Below are positions 1 to 9,684 of a DNA stretch of 64,000 nt, in pieces. A model generated the notes under the pieces. That model saw only the letters and a program-made list of their open reading frames with translations. It had not been told where the DNA came from and ran no database searches. Source of the stretch: Streptomyces xanthochromogenes (GTDB lineage: Bacteria; Actinomycetota; Actinomycetes; Streptomycetales; Streptomycetaceae); assembly GCF_014650455.1 (NCBI RefSeq), contig NZ_BMUZ01000012.1:248001-312000 (forward strand). The letters run 5' to 3'. Within the stretch, counting starts at the first letter, position 1, and each line of letters begins with the position of its first letter. The position numbers and the translations under genes are program-made.

Positions 1-344
<344 letters not shown>

Positions 345-379
345 GAGCCGCTCCAGATGATCGTCAAGGGAAGATCAGG

Positions 380-400
380 TCAATGGTTCGGCTGCATACC
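380..400. promoter_or_regulatory. Putative GntR operator, permease side
   Basis: TCAATGGT, seven bases, then CATACC. Exactly the same layout recurs at 1314-1334 in front of glnA4; the spacer sequences differ. It lies 36 bases upstream of the permease start. GGT...ACC ends are typical of FadR-type GntR sites. Inferred operator of the adjacent regulator. Confidence 0.6.
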
Positions 401-515
401 TTTGCTGGAGGGCAGGGTGATGCGCAAGGGGTGGACGTAAAACCGCTGTTACGGACATCGCCGGTGAACGGGCGGCGGGACGTGGTCCGTTGCCCGTGCG
501 GGACGGGGGAGCCGC

Positions 516-1292
516 TCAGGTCAGGAAGCCGCGCAGCAGCGCCGCGGTGCCCCCGCAGTGCTCGCGCATCACCTCGCGCGCCCCGTCCGCGTCCCCGTCG
601 AGCACCGCCTCGACCAGATTGGTGTGCTGGTGCTGCGAGTGCTCCAGGTTGCGCACCAGGAGCGGGATGCAGTCGAGCAGGTCGTTCACGGTGGCCCGCA
701 CGGCCGCGTACTGGGCGGTGAGCGTGGGCGACCCCGAGAGCTCGGCGAGCGTGAGGTGGAGCAGGGTGTCCTGGCGGCGGTAGTCGGTGAGCTGGGCGTC
801 GTGGGTCGCGGCGAGCGCGGCGCGCAGCCGCTCGGCGCCGTCGCCGGTCAGGCCGTGCGCCGCGCAGAGCCCGGCAGCGCCGACCTCCAGGACCTCCCGG
901 AAGCGCAGGATGTCCTCGACGTCCACCGACGCGATGCGCCGGCGCAGCTCGTCCTCGCCGCCCTCGGCGGCCCTGGGCAGCACGAAGGTGCCGCCGTAGC
1001 GGCCGCGTCTGCTCTCCACCAGGCCCTGGTCCTGGAGCACCTTGAGCACCTCGCGCAGGGTGACCCGGCTGATCCCCATCCGCTCCGCCAACTCCCGCTC
1101 GGACGGCAGTCGTTCGCCGAACGGGACCAGACCCAGGCGCAGCAGTTGGAGGATCTGCTCCAGCGCTTCCTCGAAGCCGTTCCCGGCCCGTACGGTCCGC
1201 AGTACGGGGACGAGCGTGTCGGGCGTCCGGCCCGCCGTGCGGTCAGGTGTCCGGCCTTCCGCGCGGTCCGCCGAGTCGATCTTCTTCGCCAC
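516..1292 (-). CDS. GntR/FadR-family transcriptional regulator of the ethanolamine locus
   Basis: 258-residue repressor-type regulator. The winged helix lies at about residues 38-105, with LPSERELAERMGISRVTLRE as the recognition region, followed by an FCD ligand-binding domain (about 125-245) containing RFREVLEVGAA. The GTG at 1292 is chosen because AAGGGGA lies 9-10 bases upstream; an in-frame TTG at 1313 lacks a comparable site. The gene is divergent from the glnA4-like gene and convergent in orientation with the permease, and copies of one motif flank it on both sides. It matches the position of the S. coelicolor regulator I remember as EpuRI (control of glnA4). That equivalence is recollection, not a search result. 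Confidence 0.85.
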   Translation of the reverse strand: MAKKIDSADRAEGRTPDRTAGRTPDTLVPVLRTVRAGNGFEEALEQILQLLRLGLVPFGERLPSERELAERMGISRVTLREVLKVLQDQGLVESRRGRYGGTFVLPRAAEGGEDELRRRIASVDVEDILRFREVLEVGAAGLCAAHGLTGDGAERLRAALAATHDAQLTDYRRQDTLLHLTLAELSGSPTLTAQYAAVRATVNDLLDCIPLLVRNLEHSQHQHTNLVEAVLDGDADGAREVMREHCGGTAALLRGFLT

Positions 1293-1313
1293 GTCGTGGA
1301 TTCCCCTTCCCAA

Positions 1314-1334
1314 TCAATGGTCTTACCCCATACC
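1314..1334. promoter_or_regulatory. Putative GntR operator, glnA4 side
   Basis: Second copy of TCAATGGT-N7-CATACC, in the 77-bp gap between the divergent regulator (start 1292) and the glnA4-like gene (start 1370). It would cover the promoter region of both genes and so allow autoregulation and repression of glnA4 together. Confidence 0.6.
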
Positions 1335-1369
1335 TTATGGCTCTCGGCTGACCCAAGGAGGAGCTTCCC

Positions 1370-2734
1370 GTGGCAGACCGCACACCCCCGCTCGCGATCG
1401 AGGAGCTGCGCGCTCTCGTCGCGAGCGGTGAGATCGACACTGTCGTCCTCGCCTTCCCCGATATGCAAGGGCGGCTGCAGGGAAAGCGCTTCGCCGCCGG
1501 GTTCTTCCTCGACGAGGTCCTGGCGCACGGCACCGAAGGCTGCAACTACCTGCTCGCCGTCGACACCGAGATGAACACGGTCGACGGCTACGCGATGTCG
1601 TCCTGGGAGCGCGGCTACGGCGACTTCGCCATGCACGCGGACCCGGCGACCCTGCGCCGCGTCCCGTGGAACGAGGGCACCGCGATGCTCATCGCCGACC
1701 TCGGCTGGGCCGACGGCTCGCCGGTGGTCGCGGCCCCCCGCCAGATCCTGCGCCGCCAGCTGGAGCGCCTGGCCGAGCTCGGCTACACCGCCCAGGTCGG
1801 CACCGAACTCGAATTCATCGTGTTCAAGGACAGCTACGAGCAGGCCTGGGACGCCGGATACAAGGGCCTCACCCCGGCCAACCAGTACAACATCGACTAC
1901 TCGGTGCTCGGCACCGGCCGCATCGAGCCGCTCCTGCGCCGCATCCGCAACGAGATGCAGGCGGCCGGGCTGACCGTCGAGTCCGCCAAGGGCGAGTGCA
2001 ATCCCGGCCAGCACGAGATCGTCTTCCGCTACGACGAGGCCCTGGTCACCTGCGACCAGCACGCCATCTACAAGACCGGCGCCAAGGAGATCGCGGCCCA
2101 GGAGGGCGTCTCGCTCACCTTCATGGCCAAGTACGACCAGCGCGAGGGCAACTCCTGCCACATCCACCTCTCGCTCACCGACGAGGACGGCCACAACGTG
2201 ATGGCGGGCGAGGGGCCCGACCACATGTCGCCCGTGATGCGCCACTTCCTGGCCGGACAGCTCGCCGCGCTGCGCGACTTCTCCCTCCTGTACGCGCCGA
2301 ACATCAACTCCTACAAGCGCTTCCAGCCGGGCTCCTTCGCGCCCACCGCGGTCGCCTGGGGCCACGACAACCGCACCTGCGCGCTGCGGGTCGTCGGCCA
2401 CGGCGCCGGCACCCGCTTCGAGAACCGGCTGCCGGGCGGGGACGTCAACCCGCACCTGGCCGTCGCCGGACTCGTCGCGGCCGGCCTCCACGGCATCGAG
2501 AACAAGCTCGAACTGCCCGACGCCTGCACGTCCAACGCCTACGTCGGCGACTACGCGCACGTCCCGACCACCCTGCGCGAGGCCGCCGAACTGTGGGAGA
2601 ACAGTCCCATCGCCAAAGCCGCGTTCGGCGACGAGGTCGTCGCGCACTACCGCAACATGGCGCGGGTCGAACTCGACGCGTTCGACGCCGCGGTCACCGA
2701 CTGGGAGCTCCGCCGCTCCTTCGAACGGCTGTGA
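1370..2734 (+). CDS. glnA4: Glutamine-synthetase-family ligase, probable gamma-glutamylethanolamide synthetase
   Basis: 454-residue GS-I-type ligase that would join glutamate to ethanolamine using ATP. GS landmarks are visible: GTELEFIVFKDSYEQAW (metal-binding Glu), ESAKGECNPGQHEIVF, NSCHIHLSL (ATP/metal His), RFQPGSFAPTAVAWG and FENRLPGGDVNPHLA. The GTG start at 1370 follows AAGGAGG by 8 bases. True GlnA has Tyr adenylylation and other features that this shorter N-terminus and divergent sequence do not clearly show; the ethanolamine permease and two downstream dehydrogenases favour the GlnA4 role over ammonia assimilation. A gamma-glutamylpolyamine synthetase (GlnA3 type) is the main alternative. 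Confidence 0.82.
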   Translation: MADRTPPLAIEELRALVASGEIDTVVLAFPDMQGRLQGKRFAAGFFLDEVLAHGTEGCNYLLAVDTEMNTVDGYAMSSWERGYGDFAMHADPATLRRVPWNEGTAMLIADLGWADGSPVVAAPRQILRRQLERLAELGYTAQVGTELEFIVFKDSYEQAWDAGYKGLTPANQYNIDYSVLGTGRIEPLLRRIRNEMQAAGLTVESAKGECNPGQHEIVFRYDEALVTCDQHAIYKTGAKEIAAQEGVSLTFMAKYDQREGNSCHIHLSLTDEDGHNVMAGEGPDHMSPVMRHFLAGQLAALRDFSLLYAPNINSYKRFQPGSFAPTAVAWGHDNRTCALRVVGHGAGTRFENRLPGGDVNPHLAVAGLVAAGLHGIENKLELPDACTSNAYVGDYAHVPTTLREAAELWENSPIAKAAFGDEVVAHYRNMARVELDAFDAAVTDWELRRSFERL

Positions 2735-2742
2735 GGAACGAC

Positions 2743-4113
2743 TTGTCCAGCGCATACGAGCTTCAGGTGCTCAACCCGGCCACCGAGGAAGTGATCGCGA
2801 CCGTCCGGGGCGCGACCTCCGCGGACGTCGACGCCGCGGTGGTGCGAGCCCGGGCCGCACAGCAGGGCTGGGCCGCCGCGGCCCCCGCCGACCGGGCCCG
2901 CCTGCTGCGCCGCTTCGCGGCCGTGGTCGACGAACACATCGAGGAACTGGCCCGGTTGGAGGTCCGGGAGGCCGGACACACCATCGGCAACGCCCGCTGG
3001 GAGGCGGGCAACGTCCGCGACCTGCTCGACTTCTCCGCCGGGGGAGTGGAACGCCTGAGTGGTCGTCAGATCCCGGTGGCGGGCGGCCTCGACATCACCC
3101 TGCTCGAACCGCTCGGCGTGGTCGGCGTCATCGCCCCCTGGAACTTCCCGATGCCGATCGCCGCCTGGGGCACCGCCCCCGCGCTCGCGGCCGGCAACGC
3201 GGTGATCCTCAAGCCCGCCGAGACGACCCCGCTCACCGCGCTGCGGCTGGCCGAACTCGCCCTGGAGGCAGGGCTTCCCGAAGGCCTCTTCCAGGTGCTG
3301 CCGGGCGCGGGCGCGATCGCGGGCAACGAACTCGTCGAACACCCCGGCGTCGCGAAGATCGTCTTCACCGGGTCGACCCGGGTCGGCAAGCAGATCATGG
3401 CCAAGTGCGCCGACCGCGTGAAGCGGGTGACCCTCGAACTCGGCGGCAAGAGCCCCAACATCGTCTTCGCGGACGCCGACATCGAGGCCGCGGCCGCCGC
3501 CACCCCGATGTCCTTCCTCGACAACGCCGGCCAGGACTGCTGCGCGCGCACCCGCATCCTGGTCCAGCGCACGGCGTACGACCGCTTCATGGAGCTGCTC
3601 GGCCCCGCGATCGAGGAGATCGTGGTCGGCGACCCGGCCGACGAGAAGACCCGGATGGGCCCGCTCATCTCGCGCGTCCAGCTGGACCGGGTCAGGGCCT
3701 ACGTCGCCGACGACGCGCCCGGCCTTCGCGGCAGTGCCCCCGAGGGGCCCGGGTTCTGGTTCCCGCCGACCGTCCTGACCGGCCTGGACCCGGACGCGCC
3801 CGCCGCCGTCGAGGAGGTCTTCGGACCCGTGGCCGTCGTCCTGCCCTTCGAGGACGAGGCGGACGCGGTCCGGCTCGCCAACGCCACCGACTACGGACTC
3901 TCCGGCTCGATCTGGACCCGGGACGTCGGCCGGGCGCTGCGCGTCTCGCGGGCCGTCGAGGCGGGCAACCTGTCCGTCAACTCCCATTCCAGCGTGCGGT
4001 ATTCGACCCCGTTCGGCGGCTACAAGCAGTCCGGCCTCGGCCGTGAGCTCGGCCCCGACGCCCTCACCGCTTTCACCGAAACCAAGAACGTCTTCATCAG
4101 CACGGAGGCCTGA
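2743..4113 (+). CDS. NAD(P)-dependent aldehyde dehydrogenase
   Basis: 456-residue ALDH. Catalytic Glu232 lies in VTLELGGKSPN and the nucleophile Cys266 in DNAGQDCCARTR. The N-terminal PWNFPMPIAAW and the C-terminal EEVFGPVAVVLPF segments are standard. I chose the TTG at 2743 because GAGGA sits 5-6 bases before it. A GTG at 2731 overlaps the glnA4 stop (GTGA) and would add four residues by translational coupling. As the third gene of the operon it probably oxidises the aldehyde formed from gamma-glutamylethanolamide to the acid. The substrate assignment is inferred from context. Confidence 0.85.
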   Translation: MSSAYELQVLNPATEEVIATVRGATSADVDAAVVRARAAQQGWAAAAPADRARLLRRFAAVVDEHIEELARLEVREAGHTIGNARWEAGNVRDLLDFSAGGVERLSGRQIPVAGGLDITLLEPLGVVGVIAPWNFPMPIAAWGTAPALAAGNAVILKPAETTPLTALRLAELALEAGLPEGLFQVLPGAGAIAGNELVEHPGVAKIVFTGSTRVGKQIMAKCADRVKRVTLELGGKSPNIVFADADIEAAAAATPMSFLDNAGQDCCARTRILVQRTAYDRFMELLGPAIEEIVVGDPADEKTRMGPLISRVQLDRVRAYVADDAPGLRGSAPEGPGFWFPPTVLTGLDPDAPAAVEEVFGPVAVVLPFEDEADAVRLANATDYGLSGSIWTRDVGRALRVSRAVEAGNLSVNSHSSVRYSTPFGGYKQSGLGRELGPDALTAFTETKNVFISTEA

Positions 4114-4119
4114 GCACAC

Positions 4120-4902
4120 ATGACCGACGACACCATCTGCCGCCGCCTGGTCGGCCGCACCGCCGTCATCACCGGAGCCGGCAGCGGCATCGGCCTCGCC
4201 ACCGCCAAGCGGCTGGCCGCCGAGGGCGCCCACGTGGTGTGCGGCGACATCGACGAGACGGCGGGCAAGGCCGCCGCCGAGGCCGTCGGCGGCACCTTCG
4301 TGAAGGTCGACGTCACCGACCAGGAGCAGGTCGAGGCGCTCTTCAAGACGGCCTTCGACACGTACGGCAGCGTCGACATCGCGTTCAACAACGCGGGCAT
4401 CTCGCCGCCCGACGACGACTCCATCCTCACCACCGGGCTCGACGCCTGGCGCCGGGTCCAGGAGGTCAACCTCACCTCCGTCTACCTGTGCTGCAAGGCC
4501 GCCCTGCCCTACATGCAGCGCCAGGGCCGCGGCTCCATCATCAACACCGCCTCGTTCGTGGCCGTCATGGGCGCCGCGACCTCGCAGATCTCCTACACCG
4601 CCTCCAAGGGCGGCGTGCTCGCGATGTCCCGTGAGCTCGGCGTGCAGTTCGCCCGCGAAGGCATCCGCGTCAACGCGCTGTGCCCGGGACCGGTCAACAC
4701 CCCGCTGCTCCAGGAGCTGTTCGCCAAGGACCCCGAGCGCGCCGCGCGCCGCCTGGTGCACATCCCGGCCGGCCGGTTCGCCGAGGCGAACGAGATCGCC
4801 GCCGCCGTCGCCTTCCTCGCCAGCGACGACTCCTCGTTCATCAACGCCACCGACTTCTTGGTCGACGGCGGCATCTCCGGGGCGTACGTCACCCCGCTCT
4901 AA
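4120..4902 (+). CDS. SDR-family oxidoreductase
   Basis: 260-residue classical short-chain dehydrogenase/reductase. It carries the Rossmann TGAGSGIG motif near residue 18, NNAG (NNAGISPPD), the catalytic YTASKGG (Tyr-x-x-x-Lys) and the C-terminal FINATDFLVDGG. ATG at 4120, six bases after the aldehyde dehydrogenase stop, so one operon. In this context it may oxidise the hydroxyl of gamma-glutamylethanolamide to the aldehyde used by the preceding enzyme. The family name alone would only support a generic 3-oxoacyl/sugar dehydrogenase label. Confidence 0.85.
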   Translation: MTDDTICRRLVGRTAVITGAGSGIGLATAKRLAAEGAHVVCGDIDETAGKAAAEAVGGTFVKVDVTDQEQVEALFKTAFDTYGSVDIAFNNAGISPPDDDSILTTGLDAWRRVQEVNLTSVYLCCKAALPYMQRQGRGSIINTASFVAVMGAATSQISYTASKGGVLAMSRELGVQFAREGIRVNALCPGPVNTPLLQELFAKDPERAARRLVHIPAGRFAEANEIAAAVAFLASDDSSFINATDFLVDGGISGAYVTPL

Positions 4903-4945
4903 ACCCCGCCAACCCCCGCTGTTCACCCGGGGGTCACGCATCCGG

Positions 4946-4973
4946 CAGCCGGGCGTCGCACGACGCCCGGCTG
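4946..4973 (+). terminator. Rho-independent-like terminator after the ethanolamine operon
   Basis: Perfect 13-bp stem (CAGCCGGGCGTCG against its complement) with a CA dinucleotide at the tip, 44 bases past the SDR stop. No T run follows, as is common in Streptomyces. Confidence 0.75.
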
Positions 4974-5022
4974 TGGTGTCTAACGTCCGCGATGATCGTC
5001 CCGACGACAGGAGTCCTCCAGC

Positions 5023-6306
<1,284 letters not shown>

Positions 6307-6316
6307 ACACGCGTCC

Positions 6317-6322
6317 TAGGGT
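6317..6322 (+). promoter_or_regulatory. -10 box (TAGGGT) of a leaderless transcript
   Basis: TAGGGT ends six bases before ATG 6329, the distance at which transcription would start on or next to the start codon. No ribosome-binding site is present between them. Confidence 0.5.
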
Positions 6323-6328
6323 GTGCGC

Positions 6329-7240
6329 ATGACCATGACGACCCCGCCCGGCTGGTACCCGGACCCGGGCCTGCCCGGCACCGAACGCTGGTGGGACGGC
6401 ACCGTCTGGACCGCCCACACCAGAGCGCCGGACGGGCAGGTCTTCGGGCCGCCGCCCGTCGCCGTGGTCGTCGCACCGCCCGCCCGGCGGCGCGGCCCGC
6501 TGGTGATCGGTGCGGCGGCCGCGGTCCTGGTGGCCGCGGTCGTCGGCGCGGTCGCCCTCCGCGGCGGCGACGGCGGGGGGCCGCAGCCCGGGCGCGCCGG
6601 CAACAGTGCCGTGGCCTCCGGAACGGTCAACTCGCCTTCCGTACAGCCGAGTTCGGGGCCGTCCGCCGACCCGCACACCCTCGTCGACCAGCTCAACGGC
6701 ATCACGCTGCCCATCCCCGACGGCTGGGAGAAGACCGACGACCCGGTGTCCGGGCTCGTCACCATGGCGACGAAGGACACCTACGACTGCCCCGGTGACG
6801 CCGGGTTCTGCCATCACGGCACGGTCACCACGTCGACGGCCACCATGACCGACCTCACGACCGCCGAGGCCGTCGCCAAGCACGACATCACCGACGCCGC
6901 CAACGACGCCTACGACCACGACCCGGTCGGCTCCCGCCCCTACAACGGCATCACCTCGCACCGGGAGGTGAAGTCCGGCTCCGTCGTCGTCGACGGGCGC
7001 ACCGGCTACCTGGTGCGCTGGCAGGTCAAAACCGGTGCGGGGCCCGGCGGTTACGTCGAATCGCTCGCCTTCCCCTCGACGGTGGGCAGCCAGGCGACGG
7101 TCGTCGCCCGGTTCGCCTTCGACGCGGGTCCCGGCGGGCCGTCGCTCGCCCTCATCGACACCGTCACCCGGGGCATCGCGCCCATCGGCGGCGGCCAGAA
7201 CGGCGGGGTCGGCACCAGCTTGGCCCCGCCGTCCCTGTGA
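6329..7240 (+). CDS. DUF2510-domain single-pass membrane protein
   Basis: 303 residues. The N-terminus has the DUF2510 signature (GWYPDPGLPGTERWWDG...WT) followed by a Pro/Ala linker, one membrane helix (PLVIGAAAAVLVAAVVGAVAL, about 54-74) and an extracytoplasmic part with a Ser/Gly-rich linker and a conserved-looking domain containing GITLPIPDGWEK. Paired Cys in TYDCPGDAGFCHHG may form a disulfide outside the cell. ATG 6329 is preferred because a TAGGGT -10 box implies a leaderless message. Function unknown. Confidence 0.75.
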   Translation: MTMTTPPGWYPDPGLPGTERWWDGTVWTAHTRAPDGQVFGPPPVAVVVAPPARRRGPLVIGAAAAVLVAAVVGAVALRGGDGGGPQPGRAGNSAVASGTVNSPSVQPSSGPSADPHTLVDQLNGITLPIPDGWEKTDDPVSGLVTMATKDTYDCPGDAGFCHHGTVTTSTATMTDLTTAEAVAKHDITDAANDAYDHDPVGSRPYNGITSHREVKSGSVVVDGRTGYLVRWQVKTGAGPGGYVESLAFPSTVGSQATVVARFAFDAGPGGPSLALIDTVTRGIAPIGGGQNGGVGTSLAPPSL

Positions 7241-7247
7241 CCACGTC

Positions 7248-8450
7248 CTACAGGAAGGTGCGGCCCTCGCCCCGGTACGTCGGCACGGTCGCCGTCACCC
7301 GGTCGCCCTCGACGAGCTGCAACTCCTCGAAGCGCTCGCACAGTTCGCCCGCCTTGGCGTGCCGGAACCACACCTTGTCGCCGATCAGGAGATCGTCCGC
7401 GGCCGAGCCCAGCAGCGGCGTCTGCACCTCTCCCGCGCCCTCCTGCCCGTCGTAGCCGAGCCCCTCCGGCAGGTACGGCACCGGCAGCCGGTCCGTGCCG
7501 GGCGCCCCCGAGGCCGGGTAGCCGCCGCCGAGCACGGTCACCACACCGACACCCGGCCGGCGCACCACGGGCTGGGCGAACAGCGCCGCCGGACGCCCGC
7601 TGAACGACGTGTAGTTGTCGAAGAGGCGCGGCACGTACAGCCCCGAGCCCGCCGCGATCTCGGTCACCGCCGCCTCGGCCGCGGTGTGCTGCACGCTGCC
7701 GGTGCCGCCGCCGTTGACGAACTCCAGGTCCGGCGCGACCGCCCGCACCGCGCGCACCACCTCGGCGCGCCGCGCCGCCAGCTCCTTGCGGGCCGCGGAC
7801 TGCATCAGCCGGATCGCGCGCGAGCGCACCGGACGCCCCGCCACCGCGTCCCCGACCCCGGCCACATGGCCCTCGTACGCCATCAGACCCACCAGGCGGA
7901 ACCCGGGACGGCGGGCCACCGAGCGGGCCAGGTCGGCGAGTTGGGCGGGGGTGCGCAAGGGGGAGCGGCGGGCGCCGACCCGGACCCGGCCGCCGAACAG
8001 CTGGAGCGAGGTGTCCAGTTCCAGACAGACCCGCACCTCCAGGTCCTGGCGCTCGCGTGCCGCGTCCACCAGGTCGAGCTGAGCGGGGTCGTCCACCATC
8101 ACGGTGACGGCCGCCGCCAGCTTGGGGTCCGAGGTCAGCTCGGCGAAGGCGGTCCGGTCCGCGGACGGATAGGCGAGCAGTACGTCCTCGAACCCGGCCC
8201 GCGCCAGCCACAGCGACTCGGCGAGCGTGAACGACATGATCCCGGCGAACCCGGGCCGGGCGAGCACCCGCTCCAGGAGGGCCCGGCACCGTACCGACTT
8301 GCTGGCGACCCGGATCGGCTTGCCGGCGGCCCGGCGGACCAGATCGTCCGCGTTGGCGTCGAACGCCTCCAGGTCGACGATCGCCACGGGCGCGTCGAGG
8401 TGGGCGGTCGCCCGGTCGTACCGGGCACGGTCAGCGGCGCGGGGTGTCAT
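7248..8450 (-). CDS. PLP-dependent amino-acid deaminase/aldolase (alanine racemase-like fold)
   Basis: 400 residues, fold-type III PLP enzyme. The N-terminal barrel contains RVASKSVRC, where the Lys is the probable Schiff-base residue, then GIMSFTLAES and MAYEGHVAG, as in D-threonine aldolase/D-serine dehydratase relatives. A C-terminal beta domain includes GDKVWFRHAKAGEL (metal/His region of that group). The start ATG 8450 is the first in frame after a short purine-rich stretch. Convergent with the DUF2510 gene, 7 bases between stops. Could also be annotated alanine racemase; the exact substrate cannot be read from the sequence. Confidence 0.75.
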   Translation of the reverse strand: MTPRAADRARYDRATAHLDAPVAIVDLEAFDANADDLVRRAAGKPIRVASKSVRCRALLERVLARPGFAGIMSFTLAESLWLARAGFEDVLLAYPSADRTAFAELTSDPKLAAAVTVMVDDPAQLDLVDAARERQDLEVRVCLELDTSLQLFGGRVRVGARRSPLRTPAQLADLARSVARRPGFRLVGLMAYEGHVAGVGDAVAGRPVRSRAIRLMQSAARKELAARRAEVVRAVRAVAPDLEFVNGGGTGSVQHTAAEAAVTEIAAGSGLYVPRLFDNYTSFSGRPAALFAQPVVRRPGVGVVTVLGGGYPASGAPGTDRLPVPYLPEGLGYDGQEGAGEVQTPLLGSAADDLLIGDKVWFRHAKAGELCERFEELQLVEGDRVTATVPTYRGEGRTFL

Positions 8451-8548
8451 GGCGGAAGCCTGCCAGAACCGGTTACCACAAGGTAGGGGAGAGCGGGTGC
8501 GGATGTGGAAGGAGCCCGGCCGGTCTGCACCCGCACAGGATCAACCCG

Positions 8549-8554
8549 TAGAGT
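8549..8554 (+). promoter_or_regulatory. Candidate -10 box (TAGAGT) for the mycosin operon
   Basis: TAGAGT in the divergent gap 8451-8610, 57 bases upstream of ATG 8611. The -35 is not obvious. Weak, sequence-only call. Confidence 0.35.
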
Positions 8555-8610
8555 GACGCCCTGGCAGTAACGGGCTGAGCTGGACGGCAAGAGGGGCACG
8601 AGGGGGGCGG

Positions 8611-9684
8611 ATGACCACCGACGCACGACCCCCGGGCACCCCTCAACCACCGCCGCCCGCACCGGAGTCCGAGCCCGCGCAGAAGTCCGCGTCCCTCCCG
8701 CGGCAGCCCGCGCCCGAGGACGCGGCGGACCGGCTGCGCTCCGCGCTCGACCTGGTCGACCCCGGACCCGTCCTGCCGAACACCCCCATACCGCCCCGCT
8801 CTTCGCCGATACCTCCCGTGCCCTCCGTGCCGCGACCGCCGGAGATACCTCCGCTGCCGGTCGGTCCGCCGAAGCCGCTGCTTCCCCCGGAACCGCTGTC
8901 CGACGAGCCGGGCCCGCTCAGGCCGGTGCCGGTCCGGCGGCCCGGGCGCGTGGCCGCCGCCGCGATCTGCGTGGTGCTGGGCGCCGGGCTCATCGGCGGG
9001 GCGGCGGCGGGCACCTGGCTGGACGGCGACGCCGAACCCGCTGTCCGCAGCAATTTCACCGCCGCCCGCGACCTGTGGCACAGCGTGCCCGTCGACACCC
9101 TCTTCCCGCCGACGATCCGCGGTACCGGCGCGGGCCCCGGCGGCGCCGACCGCGAGTGGACCCGGGTCGGGGTCGCCCCGGACGGCGACTGCGCGGGCGC
9201 TCTGGACCCCCTCCTGCTCAAGGTCCTCGAACCGGTCGGCTGCGCCCGTCTGGTGCGCGCCACCTACACCGACGCCACCGCCAGCAGCGTGATCACCGTC
9301 GGCCTCGTCTTCACCCGGGCCGAGCCCGCCGCGATGACCGACCTGGCGAACCGGTTCACCACCGAGAAGCTCGCCGACCGCTCCGACCTGATGCCGCGCG
9401 CCTACCCGGTGAAGAACACGGACGCCGCCGCGTTCGGAGACCAGCAGCGCGCGAGCTGGACGGTGCGGGTCCTCACCGACGCCCCCGTGGTCGTCACCGC
9501 CGTCTCCGGCTTCGCCGACGGCCGCCGCATCGACGCCCCCCAGTCCGCCGAGCAGGCCACGGCCGACGGCGCCAGCGGTCCCGTGGCCGAGGCGGGCCTC
9601 GGCCACGACGCCAAGGGCATCGCCGACAACGTCGAACGCGGCCTGCGCAAGAAGGCCGCCGCAAGCCCGGAGCCCGCATCATGA
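8611..9684 (+). CDS. Proline-rich single-pass membrane protein, partner of mycosin
   Basis: 357 residues. The N-terminal ~115 residues are Pro/Arg-rich (runs such as TPQPPPPAPE and PLPVGPPKPLLP), followed by one membrane helix (VAAAAICVVLGAGLIGGAAAGTW) and an extracytoplasmic domain of about 215 residues with two Cys near LDPLLLKVLEPVGC. ATG 8611 follows GAGGGGGGCGG. Its stop overlaps the start of the mycosin gene (ATGA), so the two are translationally coupled. I do not recognise the domain; the coupling suggests a role at the outer membrane face with the protease. Confidence 0.75.
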   Translation: MTTDARPPGTPQPPPPAPESEPAQKSASLPRQPAPEDAADRLRSALDLVDPGPVLPNTPIPPRSSPIPPVPSVPRPPEIPPLPVGPPKPLLPPEPLSDEPGPLRPVPVRRPGRVAAAAICVVLGAGLIGGAAAGTWLDGDAEPAVRSNFTAARDLWHSVPVDTLFPPTIRGTGAGPGGADREWTRVGVAPDGDCAGALDPLLLKVLEPVGCARLVRATYTDATASSVITVGLVFTRAEPAAMTDLANRFTTEKLADRSDLMPRAYPVKNTDAAAFGDQQRASWTVRVLTDAPVVVTAVSGFADGRRIDAPQSAEQATADGASGPVAEAGLGHDAKGIADNVERGLRKKAAASPEPAS

